From Ulva prolifera (Eukaryota > Chlorophyta > Ulvophyceae > Ulvales > Ulvaceae), in assembly GCA_023078555.1 (NCBI GenBank), contig CM041204.1, positions 716,923 through 780,922 on the forward strand: a stretch of DNA of 64,000 nucleotides. The letters are read 5' to 3'. Within the stretch, counting starts at the first letter, position 1. Every line of letters begins with the position of its first letter. Shown here piece after piece: positions 36,993 to 47,123 of the stretch. The notes under the pieces were generated by a model. The model searched no databases, was not told the DNA's origin, and worked only from the letters and a program-made list of their open reading frames with translations. A program made the position numbers and the translations under genes.

Positions 36993-39768
36993 ATGTCCAA
37001 CCTGCAGTTCACGTTCCTCCGCGCGGCGCCCGTCGTCATCGAGAAAGAAGTTGTAGATGACGCAGACAACGGAGCAGGGATGCTTGACGTGCTGGTCAGC
37101 AACGTGTGGAGCAGAGGTGCCGGCGTCGACGGGTTGACTTTGACGTCAACCGTCGACAAAGACAGCTCCGTTGATATCGGCAGTGTCGAGAAACTGATGA
37201 CGTGCGTAAGGTACTTCTTCAGGAAAGGCACTATCGCTGGACTGCTGAAGCCGCCCGTGCTGGTGAAGGCGCTGGGCAAGGGCAGAGGGAGCGTGGGACA
37301 AGCGTCGGCAGCAGTCGGCACTGCACACTCCACAGCTACGGCCTTGACTGCGGACCCGGAAGCTGACAGGCGGTGGGAAACGATGAAGGATGCGGTGATG
37401 ATGTGGACGGAAGGGATGAGATCCAAGGTGGCGGGAATGGCCGATGCCCACACGCAAGGCAAGAAGGTGCAGGGACTAGTGAACCTGGCCCTCCCAGACG
37501 ACGAGAAGGTGTGGGTCGGGAGTATTCTAACGAAAACACGGGCGGACGCACTCGGCAAAGCTGCACATGGGGTACGGCTGCTGTCTCCGACTAACAACGT
37601 GATTGCAAACTGGGGTCCACTACCACCCCGTCAGGGCCACGGGATCCCATGCCACCGACTGTCAGTGTTGTGTCTTGGCGCGTCAGAGTCGCCATTCGCG
37701 GTCAGTATGCAGTGACGGGTATCGTGTACAGGTCGGCAGAACAGGTGAAGCGTACAAAGCTGCGACTAATATCAATCATGCTTTCTACCGCCAGCACGCC
37801 CATTTGAACGCCGTGACCAAAGAGTGTGCCTCTGCTGATGCTCGGGTTATGCCGTGCCTGTTGCCGTGCCCATGCCGTACCTGCTGCCGTGTGTAACGAC
37901 TGTGAAGTCAAGAGACATAGAAGAAGAGATCTGTCGTCTACCCTTTAAGGTTCAGCTGCTTATATACTATGAGATCTGTCGTCTACCCTTTAAGGTCCAG
38001 CTGCTTATATACTATAAGACAGCCTGTGTACGACACCTGCCACAGTGTGCTGAGCTCAGCCCACTGTTCCCCGTACTGTGACGTATCGTCACACCGTGCC
38101 CAACGGTGGCGGAGAAGGGAAGCACACAGTATCCGCCCAAACGGAGGTGACCCGATGTGCAGGAAGTATGCGAGACGGGCGTGGGACCATAACACGGGCC
38201 TGCGGAGGAATCCCAGCGCCCGCGAGCAGAGGAAGCTGCTCGCGGCAATGAATGTGTTCCAGAACACCAAGGCATGTCCTCCACCTTGGTCAGAGTTGGA
38301 GTGGCCATTCGCCGAATGGCCACCCCAGCGCGTCATGCGTTGTGTTGCACTGCACGCGCCCGGAGTGGCCATTCGCCGAGTGGCCACTCCAGCGCGTCAT
38401 GCATTGTGTTGCACTGCACGCGCCCGGAGTGGCCATTCGCCGAATGGCCACTCCAGCCTGTCATGCATTGTGTTGCACTGCACGCGCCCGGAGTGGCCAT
38501 TCGCCGAATGGCCACTCCAGCGCGTCATGCATTGTGTTGCACTGCACGCGCCCGGAGTGGCCATTCGCCGAATGGCCACTCCAGCGCGTCATGCATTGTG
38601 TTGCACTGCACGCGCCCGGAGTGGCCATTCGCCGAATGGCCACTCCAGCGCGGCGCGGCCTGATTGAATCCGCACTTGCATGGCCACTGACCTGCCATTC
38701 GGCGACTGTGTTCCAACCAATGTGGTTCGTGCGCAGTTCACCGTGAGAGGAGACCGCTTCCCTATCGATAGCGAACCCATGAAAACCCCCGAGGCCTGGG
38801 CTATGGAGGACGGTGAGTATGTGTGCGAAGGAATCGCCAAGGTTGCTGCGGCCCGGCGCGCCCTCGAAGGGACCGCTGACTCTCCCGTCCAACGGGGCAA
38901 GAGACAAAGGAAGACCGAGAAGGTACAATCTCACCACACGCTGTACTGCCCGCCTGAGGTTGACCATTAAGTGGTACCGGGATTGTACGGACGCCTGTGT
39001 GAGCGGCATGTGCCATCATTCGAGGCAGCCATGCGTGTACAGGCTCCTACCGCATCGAAGTCAGGAAGACGGGGCACTCATTCCAACAGCGGACGGCGCA
39101 CAATGCTCGCTGACTTTTCTCCCCGGCGGCCAGGGCTAGATCCAAGGGCAGACCGCACTGCTGATAAGGACAGTGAGCACCAGCCGGACGTGGAAGAGGT
39201 GGGTCACGATCAGATGGGTGAAGAGGAAGAGCCTGATTCTCCCCAGCGGGCAGACGATCGATGCGAGTCCCCGGAGATGGAGTTACAAGCCGCAGCGCCG
39301 GTACGTCCTCTTATGATTTGTGCCAATTGACGCCTAGTCCGATTGTACTTGCCCCACCCATCATCAGACCAGGTGTAAGAGCGCCTGTACATTGCAGAAG
39401 TCCAACAAAGCTCTTGAGAAGCGAAAGGCCAAGGCAGAGAAGGAGGCCGCCCTACAAGCGCGCAGGGATATTCGGAAAAAGATAGAGGATTGCGAGGCTA
39501 AGCTGGCAAGGCATCAGCCCAGAAGCAAGGGTGCGAGTGTGCAGAAATTAAAACAGCAGGTTGCTGTATTGACGGTATGTCACTACCCCGATACACTTGA
39601 ACTAACATGTGACACCAATGCCTGCAATTGTAGCACTATTTGTGTGACAGTCGCTCAGACCACGAATGCATTAGAGCCGTGCACTCATGCAGCTGGTATT
39701 GCATGCAGGCCGAGTTGTCAAAGGTGCAAGACTCCTTAATTGACGACTTCCCGGACGAGGACGAGTAG
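36993..39768 (+). CDS. CACTA-encoded protein T4 with C-terminal coiled coil
   Basis: Likely start ATG at 36993 in a CACCATG context. The first exon (about 200 codons) reads as a soluble protein (MLDVLVSNVWSRGAG; LMTCVRYFFRKGTIAGLL; KVQGLVNLALPDDEKVW). A piece at about 38.13-38.27 kb (MCRKYARRAWDHNTG) may be the next exon. The final four exons are clear: open to 38922, then 39043-39300 (acidic), 39398-39574 (Lys/Glu/Ala coiled coil, LEKRKAKAEKEAALQ) and 39709-39768 (ends SLIDDFPDEDE, stop), all phase 0. The right palindrome array falls in the middle of this gene, probably in an intron. No known domain. By position it could be the TnpA-like binding partner of the transposase, which is inference. 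Confidence 0.55.
37926..38015. repeat. 45-bp unit repeated twice
   Basis: The unit begins GAGATCTGTCGTCTACCC and ends CTGCTTATATACTAT; one base differs between the copies. It probably lies in an intron of T4. Confidence 0.9.
38295..38655. repeat. Right palindrome array, 64-bp period, about 5.6 copies
   Basis: Each unit has a palindrome with arms GGAGTGGCCATTCG and CGAATGGCCACTCC around a single central C, and a 35-bp spacer (GCGCGTCATGCATTGTG and onward). The left array has the same core with a central G, and its reverse-complemented spacer resembles this one (GCATGCATTCGTGT). So the two arrays are inverted relative to each other, as expected for transposon subterminal repeats. All three frames stay open because the unit has no stop and 64 is not a multiple of 3. 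Confidence 0.9.
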
Positions 39769-40110
39769 ACATGCCAGTGCATTGTATGGTTGTATTTGGG
39801 CCACCTCAGGACCATCTTGCAGCCTGTACGTAGACATAGGTCCTTTGCCCGGTCCTGTCCGCGGAATGTCAGGGAGTCTGTCCTGAGGAAATGTGTGGGA
39901 GTGTGAGCTATGTATGAATCTAGCGATGAACAAGGAAAGCACGCGCCATGTAAGCACCTACAGCATATGAATGCAGGCATATTGCCAACTGCAGCCCCGT
40001 GTTCACGTGCCTCATAACAAAGAAAACAACCACATCATGCTTCCACAAAACCGCGATCCTTCCTGCACTCCGCTTACATGTGCGCGACCAAGTCTGATCC
40101 GGTAATAACG

Positions 40111-40137
40111 CCCATGACGCCCATGACGCCCATGACG
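40111..40137. repeat. Three tandem copies of CCCATGACG
   Basis: 9-bp unit in the right subterminal part of the CACTA element, followed by TCAGG. Perfect copies. Confidence 0.9.
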
Positions 40138-40259
40138 TCAGGCATTGCGTGTCCACAAGTGCACACTCCTCGAAACCATACGTGAGTTTATCTCAAGCCA
40201 GACGGATACATGTACGTCAAGAGGTCACCAATCCTACGGCCCAGCCTGTATTTCCCGCA

Positions 40260-40593
40260 TCCCCGAGGCGGACGCCATACGGATCCGAGACGGATCCGAA
40301 ATTTAGTGCACGCGTCCGTAGGCCCTCCGTCGGACGCACAACGGAACCGTCTTTTCTTCCGTACATCCTCCGGTTGGGCTCCGAAGGCAGGCTAGTAACA
40401 AAAGGCGTTGCCCTGGGGCGTACCGGACGGGAATCGGAAAATCCTACCTGCCTCTGCCCCACCTCCGCCACAAGTCTCCGATACTCCTAGCAACCTACGT
40501 CCGGCCTCCACCGATTCTCCGAAGGCTCTCCAACTGCCCCTCCGCACACACTACGTCAGCTCTCCGATTCACCGTGTCGCCATTCTTCTAGTG
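40260..40593 (-). repeat. Right CGGA-rich subterminal zone and terminal inverted repeat
   Basis: Many TCCG/CGGA motifs in both orientations, then the terminal repeat at about 40563-40593, which reads CACTAGAAGAATGGCGACAC on the minus strand. It mirrors the left end of the element. Confidence 0.7.
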
Positions 40594-40720
40594 CACACAT
40601 ATATGGCTGTGCACACAGAGAGCTGTAACCATTCTCTTCACTGTTTCAGGGTACTAGCAGTATCTGATCTCTGCCTCGCATTCCTCGGTTCTACCTCTGT
40701 GCGCAGCAGATATGGAATGC
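40594..40720 (-). repeat. Repeat R1, right part of the split copy
   Basis: Continues the R1 homology that stops at 22445. It matches the reverse complement of 16.66-16.79 kb (AGAGCTGTA, CTACCTCTGTGCGCAGCA). Confidence 0.6.
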
Positions 40721-42084
40721 TGGTTACTTGACTTGACTTAAGACTGCGTATCTGACGTGACAGATAGAGAGCATTTCTGACACGCATCACATCGGGATAG
40801 AGGTGGCACAAGGCTCTGTTGACATGTTGTGGCAGCATGAGGAGACAGCCACTGCATCTGCATCATGAGTCGCTAGAGGACATCGCAGTCAACGAGAAAT
40901 AGCTTTCGAAAACAGTACCCGAATTTTGGTAGTTCCATTCGTCCTGGTGGACGGGCTGAGTATCCGGGCCTGCATCTGAATTCGGCTGAACAGCCATCGT
41001 GCGGTTGTAGATCACGGCATGTGCCTCGTAACACGTTAAAACATAGACATCAACATCGGTGATGTCTCTGAATGATTCGGTGTGCAGTGCATAAAGCGGC
41101 CTTCAAGGCAGTTTGGTTGCGCCGAGTTGCCACATACGCTCGGCTAACCCCACGTTGGCGCCCGTAGCGGAAACAATTGACAAACAAAAGCAACTTGACT
41201 ATCCAATCATTAGCTGCCGTGTGAAGCTTTGATACAACTTTGCATGCCCACGCGAAATGCTGTCGCAATAGCAATGAGCAATTACGTTCGCGATGTTCCG
41301 GCGGAACCTGTAGCTACAAAGCTATCAACGTCACTAGAGCTTTGCCATGTATCACATACTCTGCTTGCATGGTCAACGCTTGAATTCGGCGAGGCCGTGT
41401 AACATGCCTGCAGCCGTTTGCTGGTGCTCCGCAATCACCACAACACGGCAAGCATCATGCATGGTTGCTGGCCATTGAACAAACGTGACGCGGGGCTGAC
41501 GCGAAGCGGCCTCAACCTGGCGGACAGCCAACGCCTTCAGGACAGCGAGTCGATGGGATACCACCTTCAAGATAATGTCGTATATATTACCAGTATATAC
41601 TGGTATAACTAAATGATCGCGGTCGTCAAGGCTACCCATTTGTGCACGACTGCACTGTAGGAAATTGCCTGGGGTGATGGAGGGTGGCGCAGCGGTGGTG
41701 GAGGGTGCACCGCGGTGGCGTTGGTGAAGGTTTACTCTCGTGCATGCATTGCGCAGTGCGTTGCATAGCCAAGTTTTAGCGCGCGATGGCCCACGTGCTG
41801 CTCTCGCCGCGTCCGTGGTTCCATGTCATGGCAATGCGTCGTGTGACGCCACAACACCCGTGCCGGGAATTCGAAATTACAGCTGTGGCTCGTACACGTA
41901 TCAGATGAAGCTCCGGTTAGAAGCAAAACAACAACAATAAATCAGCACATCTCTGTATCCTAATTGTCTTGCGATTCGAGCTTTTCTTGAAGTCGCCACC
42001 ACGCCACCACCCTCCACCACCACAGTCCATGACAGCGCCAGATTTGTCAATGCTGCTAGTGAATTAATTCATAAAGCCCGCACT
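40721..42084. other. Mostly unassigned; possible gene fragment at 41373-41639
   Basis: One minus-strand frame (41639-41373, 88 aa) has protein-like composition (KVVSHRLAVLKALAVRQ; RVTFVQWPATMHDACR) but no recognised family. A perfect 16-bp palindrome ACCAGTATATACTGGT lies just before it (about 41590). A Gly/Thr-codon-like GTGGTGGAGGGTG stretch at 41690-41717 faces its complement at about 41988-42027, perhaps marking a small element. Confidence 0.25.
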
Positions 42085-42753
42085 GTTCTGTTGCTGGCTG
42101 TGTCGATTGACCTCGTCCGCGGCATGGCGGTCGAATCCCCGGAGACTCGGCGCTTGGCATGAGATAATGCTTGTTAGGCCATACCTGAAATGCTAGGACG
42201 CCATGGGCAAGCTTAAGCTTAAGCCGAAGCGGAAAGAGCCGCCAACGGCAAAGCTGAGCCATCTGAACCGCCAGCACGCTTCGCACTCGCCCGTGCGACC
42301 TAGCCTATTGATTACAGACCAACGTAGCATCCTAGATACTAATGAAGTTGTTAACCACAACAATGGACAGCTCGCAGTCGTGCAGCGCGAGTCACCGCGC
42401 GGGTCTCCACAGCCCAATTGCTTAAGCGCCGGCGCGCACCACCTGCCACCGGGGCAGCTACCGAGGCTCATATATCTGCAGATATAAGCAAACAGGTAAA
42501 ATCTGCGCAGAATGAGGCGCCTGGCGAGACGCAGCAGCTCGCTTCGGCTGCCCCGCAGCAGCCGCCAGCCACTAGCAGCGACCAGCACGACAGGGCTCAC
42601 TGCACTACACAGTGCCACCATGATGCATCCACCCCGGCTCGCTTCCACCGATACCCCCACTCCGCCTCTTCCCCCGCCTCCTGGCCTCGCTGGCGCAGCA
42701 ACCAAGCCGCCCGCTGCCCATCGGCCACAGCGCAAAGACGCAGCCGCCAGCGC

Positions 42754-42755
<2 letters not shown>

Positions 42756-42794
<39 letters not shown>
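42756..42794. repeat. 39-bp C homopolymer in LINE copy 1
   Basis: Lies exactly where about 1 kb of reverse transcriptase present in copy 2 is absent. It may be a real deletion junction or an assembly join. Confidence 0.6.
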
Positions 42795-42829
42795 ACGCAG
42801 GCCAATGGGGGCACGGGCAGCAGCGTGGA

Positions 42830-43223
42830 AGCTATGCGTAGTAGCTGATGGCGTGCGCAGCATCGGCCTAGAGGTGAACCCGGCCAAATGCGGCGTCCTC
42901 AGCGCCGATGCTGAGGCGGCAGCCCCTGTGGCCGCGGAGCTCGGCATTCGAGATCTGCACGAGGGCTTCAAGGCGGTCGGCTCGCCGCTGGGCACTCCGG
43001 AGCGCGTCGCCGAGGCGCTGGACGCGCGGGCACGCGAGGTTGAGGGCCTCGTCGAGACCCTCGTGCGAATCCCGCTCTCAGTGCAGGCTCCGTTCCTTCT
43101 GCTGCGTGTGTCCTTGAGTGTGCACATGACGCACCTGATGCGGACGGTGCCGTATGCCGTGCTCAAGCCGCACATGCGTGGGGCGGAGGGGGTTGTGTGG
43201 CGCGGCGCCACTGCAATCCTGTG
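42830..43223 (+). pseudogene. LINE reverse transcriptase, distal part (copy 1)
   Basis: Frame 42418-43257 encodes, after the C-run, CVVADGVRSIGLEVNPAKCG, then LLLRVSLSVHMTHLMRTVP and MRGAEGVVWRGATAIL. Copy 2 has the same segment after its YLDD motif. The frame is cut at 43223 by the hAT-B insertion and would resume at 44044 (LPPEVAEAATASDNSAAD). Confidence 0.7.
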
Positions 43224-44035
43224 TAGGGCTGCTGATTACATTCTCCGTGTCTCATAGTAACACTTAATTACAAAGTATAATTACACTGTCAATTATCTGT
43301 AAACAAAATTATCGGAATTAACATCATTTACATTAAATTAATCAGCTTTTTCGGTGTCAAATTAACAATTAATTAAGCAGTTAATTATTTCCTGTAATTG
43401 CCTTTTAGGCCTTTCAGCTAGTCAACATTCACTCGTTTAATCGACACAGACACAGGCCATTGCTACATACCACATATATGGTATAGTATACCATATATTG
43501 TCATCATACTCATCATTGTATACTTCCTATATCAACTACCAGCGGGGGTGCTATGCAGCAAGCCGAGTGCTGCAGCTGTGCTCGCCAGGCGTGTATTAGG
43601 CTGTGTGACAATGGCCTGTATAGATGCAACACTTTTAGCAGTCTAGTGTAAGCTCTAGTGCAGACGTCTTCGCTGCCGGGCACCGTTCTCGGCAATGACA
43701 CAGATGCTGTGCTCCGTAGAACATCGTGATAGGCACAATGTTGCAGTCCAGTGGTATACTATCCCCAGCTGGGGATAGCGGCTACGCGAAATTTCTATAG
43801 AAATTACAAGATTTTCAGGTCATTGTCCCGCGTATGCAGGTGGACCATTTACATTAATGCATTCATTGATTATCTTAATTATGATGTACACTGTAATATT
43901 ATTAATCGCCAGAAAAAATTAATAATAACTGGTCTTGAGTTAATCACATGTTTTCAAATTATCATTTAATTACAACAGCATAATTCTCTGTAATTTGTGC
44001 TTTCATCCGTGTTTAATTGTAATTCAGCAGCCCTA
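43224..44035. mobile_element. Non-autonomous hAT-type element, family hAT-B
   Basis: 812 bp, AT-rich, with inverted ends TAGGGCTGCTGA and an exact 8-bp duplication ATCCTGTG at 43216-43223 and 44036-44043. Removing it rejoins the LINE frame (ATAIL-C-LPPEV), which proves the insertion. It has many TTAATTA stretches and an inner palindrome near 43.48 kb (ATATGGTATAGTATACCATAT type). No coding capacity. Confidence 0.9.
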
Positions 44036-44225
44036 ATCCTGTGCCTGCCGCCGGAGGTTGCGGAGGCTGCTACCGCATCTGACAACTCAGCCGCTGACGC
44101 TGAGACGCGGCGGCTGTCTTATCGGCTGATGTCCTCTGTCCGGCATGGCGGGCTCGGACTCACGATGCTGGTGGACAGCGTCGCTGACGCGGCTATTCTG
44201 TCGGGCTGTGGCATGTGCCGAGCGC

Positions 44226-44715
44226 CAGAGTTGCATTCCTACGCTATTAAAAAAACATTAAAATAAAAAACCCGTACGAAACGTATGTTTCAATTTCGGT
44301 GCCAAATAAAAAAACGATGTGTAGGTAAAATGCCGTCTTGGCGCCAAGAGACTTTTTCGCCATTTGCAGTGTGCAGCGATCTGTGCAGTCTATGGTCTGA
44401 ACGATGCATCAAATATATATTGACATATGTTGCAAGTTCAATGTGCGTTATTGTGGCATGTGTTGAATTGTTGTTCACAGGGCATGGTGTGACCGGCCTT
44501 GCTACGCCTTGTGGCTACGGGTGCATCAAGTTTCCGATATGCATGGAATCCATGCCGCATGGCTAGGGGTGCAGCGCGGTGCGAGTTTGGCCGGAGCCGT
44601 CCTGAAACGTCAAGTCCCCGCGTCCCAACGTATCATACGCTGATTTCCTGCGTACAAATAAAAAACGCATACTAAACTTATTTTATGGAAAGAAACACGT
44701 AGGAATGCAACACTG
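44226..44715. mobile_element. Non-autonomous hAT-type element, family hAT-A, copy 2
   Basis: 490 bp. Its left end CAGAGTTGCATTCCTACGC is the hAT-A end; the right end differs by one base (CAGTGTTGC on the minus strand). Flanks are CCGAGCGC (44218-44225) and CCAAGCGC (44716-44723), an 8-bp duplication with one mismatch. It interrupts the LINE frame after VADAAI. The interior matches copy 1 throughout. Confidence 0.9.
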
Positions 44716-45017
44716 CCAAGCGCAATCTCGCCGGCTTCCCGGACCTGCTCCGCCCTCCCCGCGGCCACAGCCGGCGCAGTCTGTTGCTGCGCTGGCAGGG
44801 CTTGTTTGACGAGTTGCATGAGCTGCACGCCATCAGCTACTAGGGTGGGAGGCCGACGCCCGTGACCTGCCGGACGAGTTCGTCTTGGGCAAGCTACTAA
44901 CGGCCCAGCGTGAGGTGGGGCGCGCGGTCGCGGACCATGCGGCCACACTCCAGCTACAATGCATATACCTCAACACGCCGGCCGGTAGGCGGGAAGCGGC
45001 GTGGCTCAGGAGCGCGT

Positions 45018-45018
<1 letters not shown>

Positions 45019-45064
<46 letters not shown>
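45019..45064. repeat. 46-bp G homopolymer in the LINE frame
   Basis: Follows codons for AAWLRSASG. LINE copy 2 has a 49-bp run at the same codon position, so the tract belongs to the element. Confidence 0.75.
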
Positions 45065-45167
45065 CGGGGGGGCAGCGTTCTCACCCTGGGCGATTCCGCG
45101 TCCTGACGGACAACCCCTCCCTCCGTGAAAATGCAGTGCAGGTGTTGCCGCCGAACCAGACCATGCC

Positions 45168-45761
45168 ATGGTCTGCAAGAAGGTGGCAAAGGAGACCCAG
45201 ATGCGCCATGATAACCTAACTCGTGCCTTGCGCCTGGTCGCCTCTTACGCCGGACTGCAGTCTGCCCTGGAGCCGCTCTACCGTGCCCTTGCGTGGGGCG
45301 CGGGTGTGGAGCTGAATCGCCGCGGGGACATCGTTGTGGTCATCCCGCGCCTGGAGATGGCGGCCGTGGACGTCTCGGTCAAACATGCGCCGGTGGCCTC
45401 GTACGTGGCCGTTGCGTCGCGTGAGACGGGTGCGACGGCGGAGCGGGCGGGGAACATGAAGCGGGACCGCTTCCGGCGGGACGTGCCTGACCATGCCGCG
45501 TTCTGGTTTGTTCCGTTTGCAGTTGAATCGTGCGGCTTCATGGGCAAGACTGCCGTGAGTATGGTCGGTCAGGTGGTGGATGTGGCCACTGCCAGTGGGC
45601 GCATCTCCAAAGGCGCGTTTGTCCAATGGGCGCTGCGGGTGTTGTCAGTGTCGTTGCAGCGGGGCAATGCGGACATGTATCGGAAGTGTGGGCTTGTCAT
45701 TTCTCGGGAGCAGGGGTTGCGGTATGATGCGGGTCTGGAGGACACGATCCTGCCGGACTGA
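45168..45761 (+). CDS. LINE C-terminal restriction-like nuclease domain (copy 1)
   Basis: Open frame of 197 aa that would be the end of the LINE polyprotein. The likely nuclease core is ELNRRGDIVVVIPRLE followed by AAVDVSVKHAP, giving the Asp and hydrophobic-Asp-Val pattern of PD-(D/E)XK enzymes. An Arg/Lys-rich helix follows (ATAERAGNMKRDRFRR), then FWFVPFAVESCGFMGKTAV. In R2-like LINEs such a domain nicks the target so that reverse transcription can start there. Copy 2 carries the same domain with changes. The upstream part of the frame is broken by insertions and the G-run, so this copy cannot be a working element as assembled. Confidence 0.7.
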   Translation: MVCKKVAKETQMRHDNLTRALRLVASYAGLQSALEPLYRALAWGAGVELNRRGDIVVVIPRLEMAAVDVSVKHAPVASYVAVASRETGATAERAGNMKRDRFRRDVPDHAAFWFVPFAVESCGFMGKTAVSMVGQVVDVATASGRISKGAFVQWALRVLSVSLQRGNADMYRKCGLVISREQGLRYDAGLEDTILPD

Positions 45762-45784
45762 GGTGTGAGTGCGGTTGTAGTGTT

Positions 45785-45905
45785 CTTGTGTCTGTGTCTG
45801 TGTCTACGTCTGTGGCTGTGGCTGTGGCTGTGACTGTGGCTGTGACTGTGGCTGTGTCTGTGGCTGTGGCTGTGTCTGTGGCTGTGTCTGTGTCTGTGTC
45901 TGTTG
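45785..45905 (+). repeat. CTGTGT/GGCTGT microsatellite at the LINE 3' end
   Basis: About 120 bp of six-base repeats (GTCTGT, GGCTGT, GACTGT). It starts some 25 bp after the nuclease stop codon and probably represents the LINE tail. Confidence 0.85.
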
Positions 45906-46599
45906 ATTTGGATGAGATTCGGTGTCAGTGGTTGTTTTGCTTCCGTTCACTCTTTTGTAAATCACGAAGAAGTAGCACGTTGCACACAGATGTCTGTCAA
46001 AGGCTTACCTCTGCCTTGCAAGCAGCTATGCACAACATTCCACTAGGTTACATGGTGCCTTGAAAGCAGTGCCACTGCCTTCCGCAACATCATAAGGGGT
46101 AATTTTTGTGTCTCTTGTGCCAGCGTCGTACTCGAAACTTCGTGTCGTGAGGTGGCACCTCTTAACGTAGGCTGGTCATTATAGCCTGTTGCGTTTGATG
46201 TACACAATAATTCAATATTACTGATCGTCAATTTCACAATGTACATATCATGTACAAACTAATGTTCGTGTCTAAAAATTTTGAAAGATTGTGCACACGA
46301 ACTACAAGCATACAAAGCATCGTGCGCTGACCCTCGATGTGGCTACGAGTGCCTATGTCGACCAGCTCAATCATAATCACAATGGCGCTACTGATTGAGC
46401 GAGTCGATATCAAAGCAGAAGTGAGCTTAATTATGCACACGAACACAACTTAAAGCGCTTAAGCTTAAATTTAATTAGGTTCTTATGTCACTACTTGCGT
46501 GCCTGGCGACTCAGCCGCGCTCTGTGAACTTCCCTAGTCCACATGCTCACGTGCTAGACTCAGTAATGTAGATACAAAATAGTGAACGGGAGAAGACAA
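45906..46599. other. Spacer between the two LINE tails, no gene seen
   Basis: AT-rich interval without supported coding or RNA features. Confidence 0.4.
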
Positions 46600-47123
46600 A
46601 AACAGAAATCGAGTCGCAGCCGAATCAGCAGCAACACACACATAGACACACGATCACACGACAACCGCAGGCACACCTCAGCCCGGCAGGATCATGTCCT
46701 CTAGGCCTGCCTCATACCGCAACCCCTGTTCACAAGAGATGACATGCCTGACTTCCGATACATGTCCGCTGCAAAGAAACCGACAGCACATGCAGCACCC
46801 ACAGCACAAACGCGCCCTTGGAGATGCGGCCACTTGCAGCAGCCACAACCCCCAACTGCCCGATGAACCTCACGGCAGCCTTGCCCATGAAGCCGCATGG
46901 TTCGACGGCAAACGGAACAAACCAAAACGCGGCATGATCGGGCACGACCGCCAGAAACGGCCCCGCTTCATGTTCTCCGCCCGCTCCGCCGTCGCCCCCG
47001 TCTCCCGCGCTGCAGCGGCCACGTACGAGGCCGCCGGCGCATGCGTCACCACGACATCCATAGCAGCGGTCTCCAGGCGCGGCATGACCACAACGATGTC
47101 CAAGCGACGATTCAGCTCCACAC

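Larger units (their letters stand above)
22446..40593. mobile_element. 18.1-kb CACTA (EnSpm) DNA transposon
   Basis: The ends are inverted repeats: left CACTAGGAGAATGGCGACAC, right the complement of CACTAGAAGAATGGCGACAC, with 27 of the first 31 bases matching. The flanks are two parts of repeat R1, whose uninterrupted copy at 16.66-16.95 kb acts as an empty site. Inside are CGGA/TCCG-rich subterminal zones (about 22446-22700 and 40260-40593), palindrome arrays near both ends, a Tnp2-family transposase, a Ulp1-type protease and two plus-strand genes of unknown role. The expected 3-bp target duplication is not visible (TAT left, CAC right). Several gene models read open with consistent splice phases, so it may be fairly young. 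Not all exons could be joined by eye. Confidence 0.85.
42085..45905 (+). mobile_element. Non-LTR retrotransposon (LINE), copy 1, plus strand
   Basis: Shares its 5' region (GACCTCGTCCGCGGCATGGC), a short frame starting MGK.KRKEP.TAKLS at 42203, the RT-to-nuclease linker and the nuclease with copy 2 (minus strand). The reverse transcriptase core is missing here: sequence jumps from a Pro-rich N-terminal part through a C-run to the region after the YLDD motif (GVRSIGLEVNPAKCGVL). The body is split by two hAT-type elements (43224-44035 and 44226-44715) and contains a G-run at 45019. The terminal nuclease frame is open. The copy ends with a CTGTGT/GGCTGT tract. C-terminal restriction-like nucleases are typical of the R2/CRE/R4-like LINE groups; the exact clade is not assigned. 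Confidence 0.8.

Noticed and set aside
22983-38655. Palindrome arrays read as CRISPR arrays
   Set aside because: Spacers between cores are themselves identical from unit to unit, so these are plain tandem repeats. There are no cas genes and the setting is a eukaryotic transposon.
37969-38746. Repetitive reading frames rich in EWPFAEWP and GHSPNGHS phrases on both strands
   Set aside because: They arise because the 64-bp unit has no stop in any frame; all six frames look alike. They are not evidence of a protein unless the T4 transcript retains the array.
42120-42150. GGTCGAATCCCC as a tRNA B box
   Set aside because: No A box or cloverleaf fits, and the sequence belongs to the LINE 5' region, where copy 2 differs at the key bases.
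43224-44035. AT-rich insert in the LINE as an intron
   Set aside because: It has inverted ends and an exact 8-bp duplication and lacks GT-AG borders, so it is a transposon.
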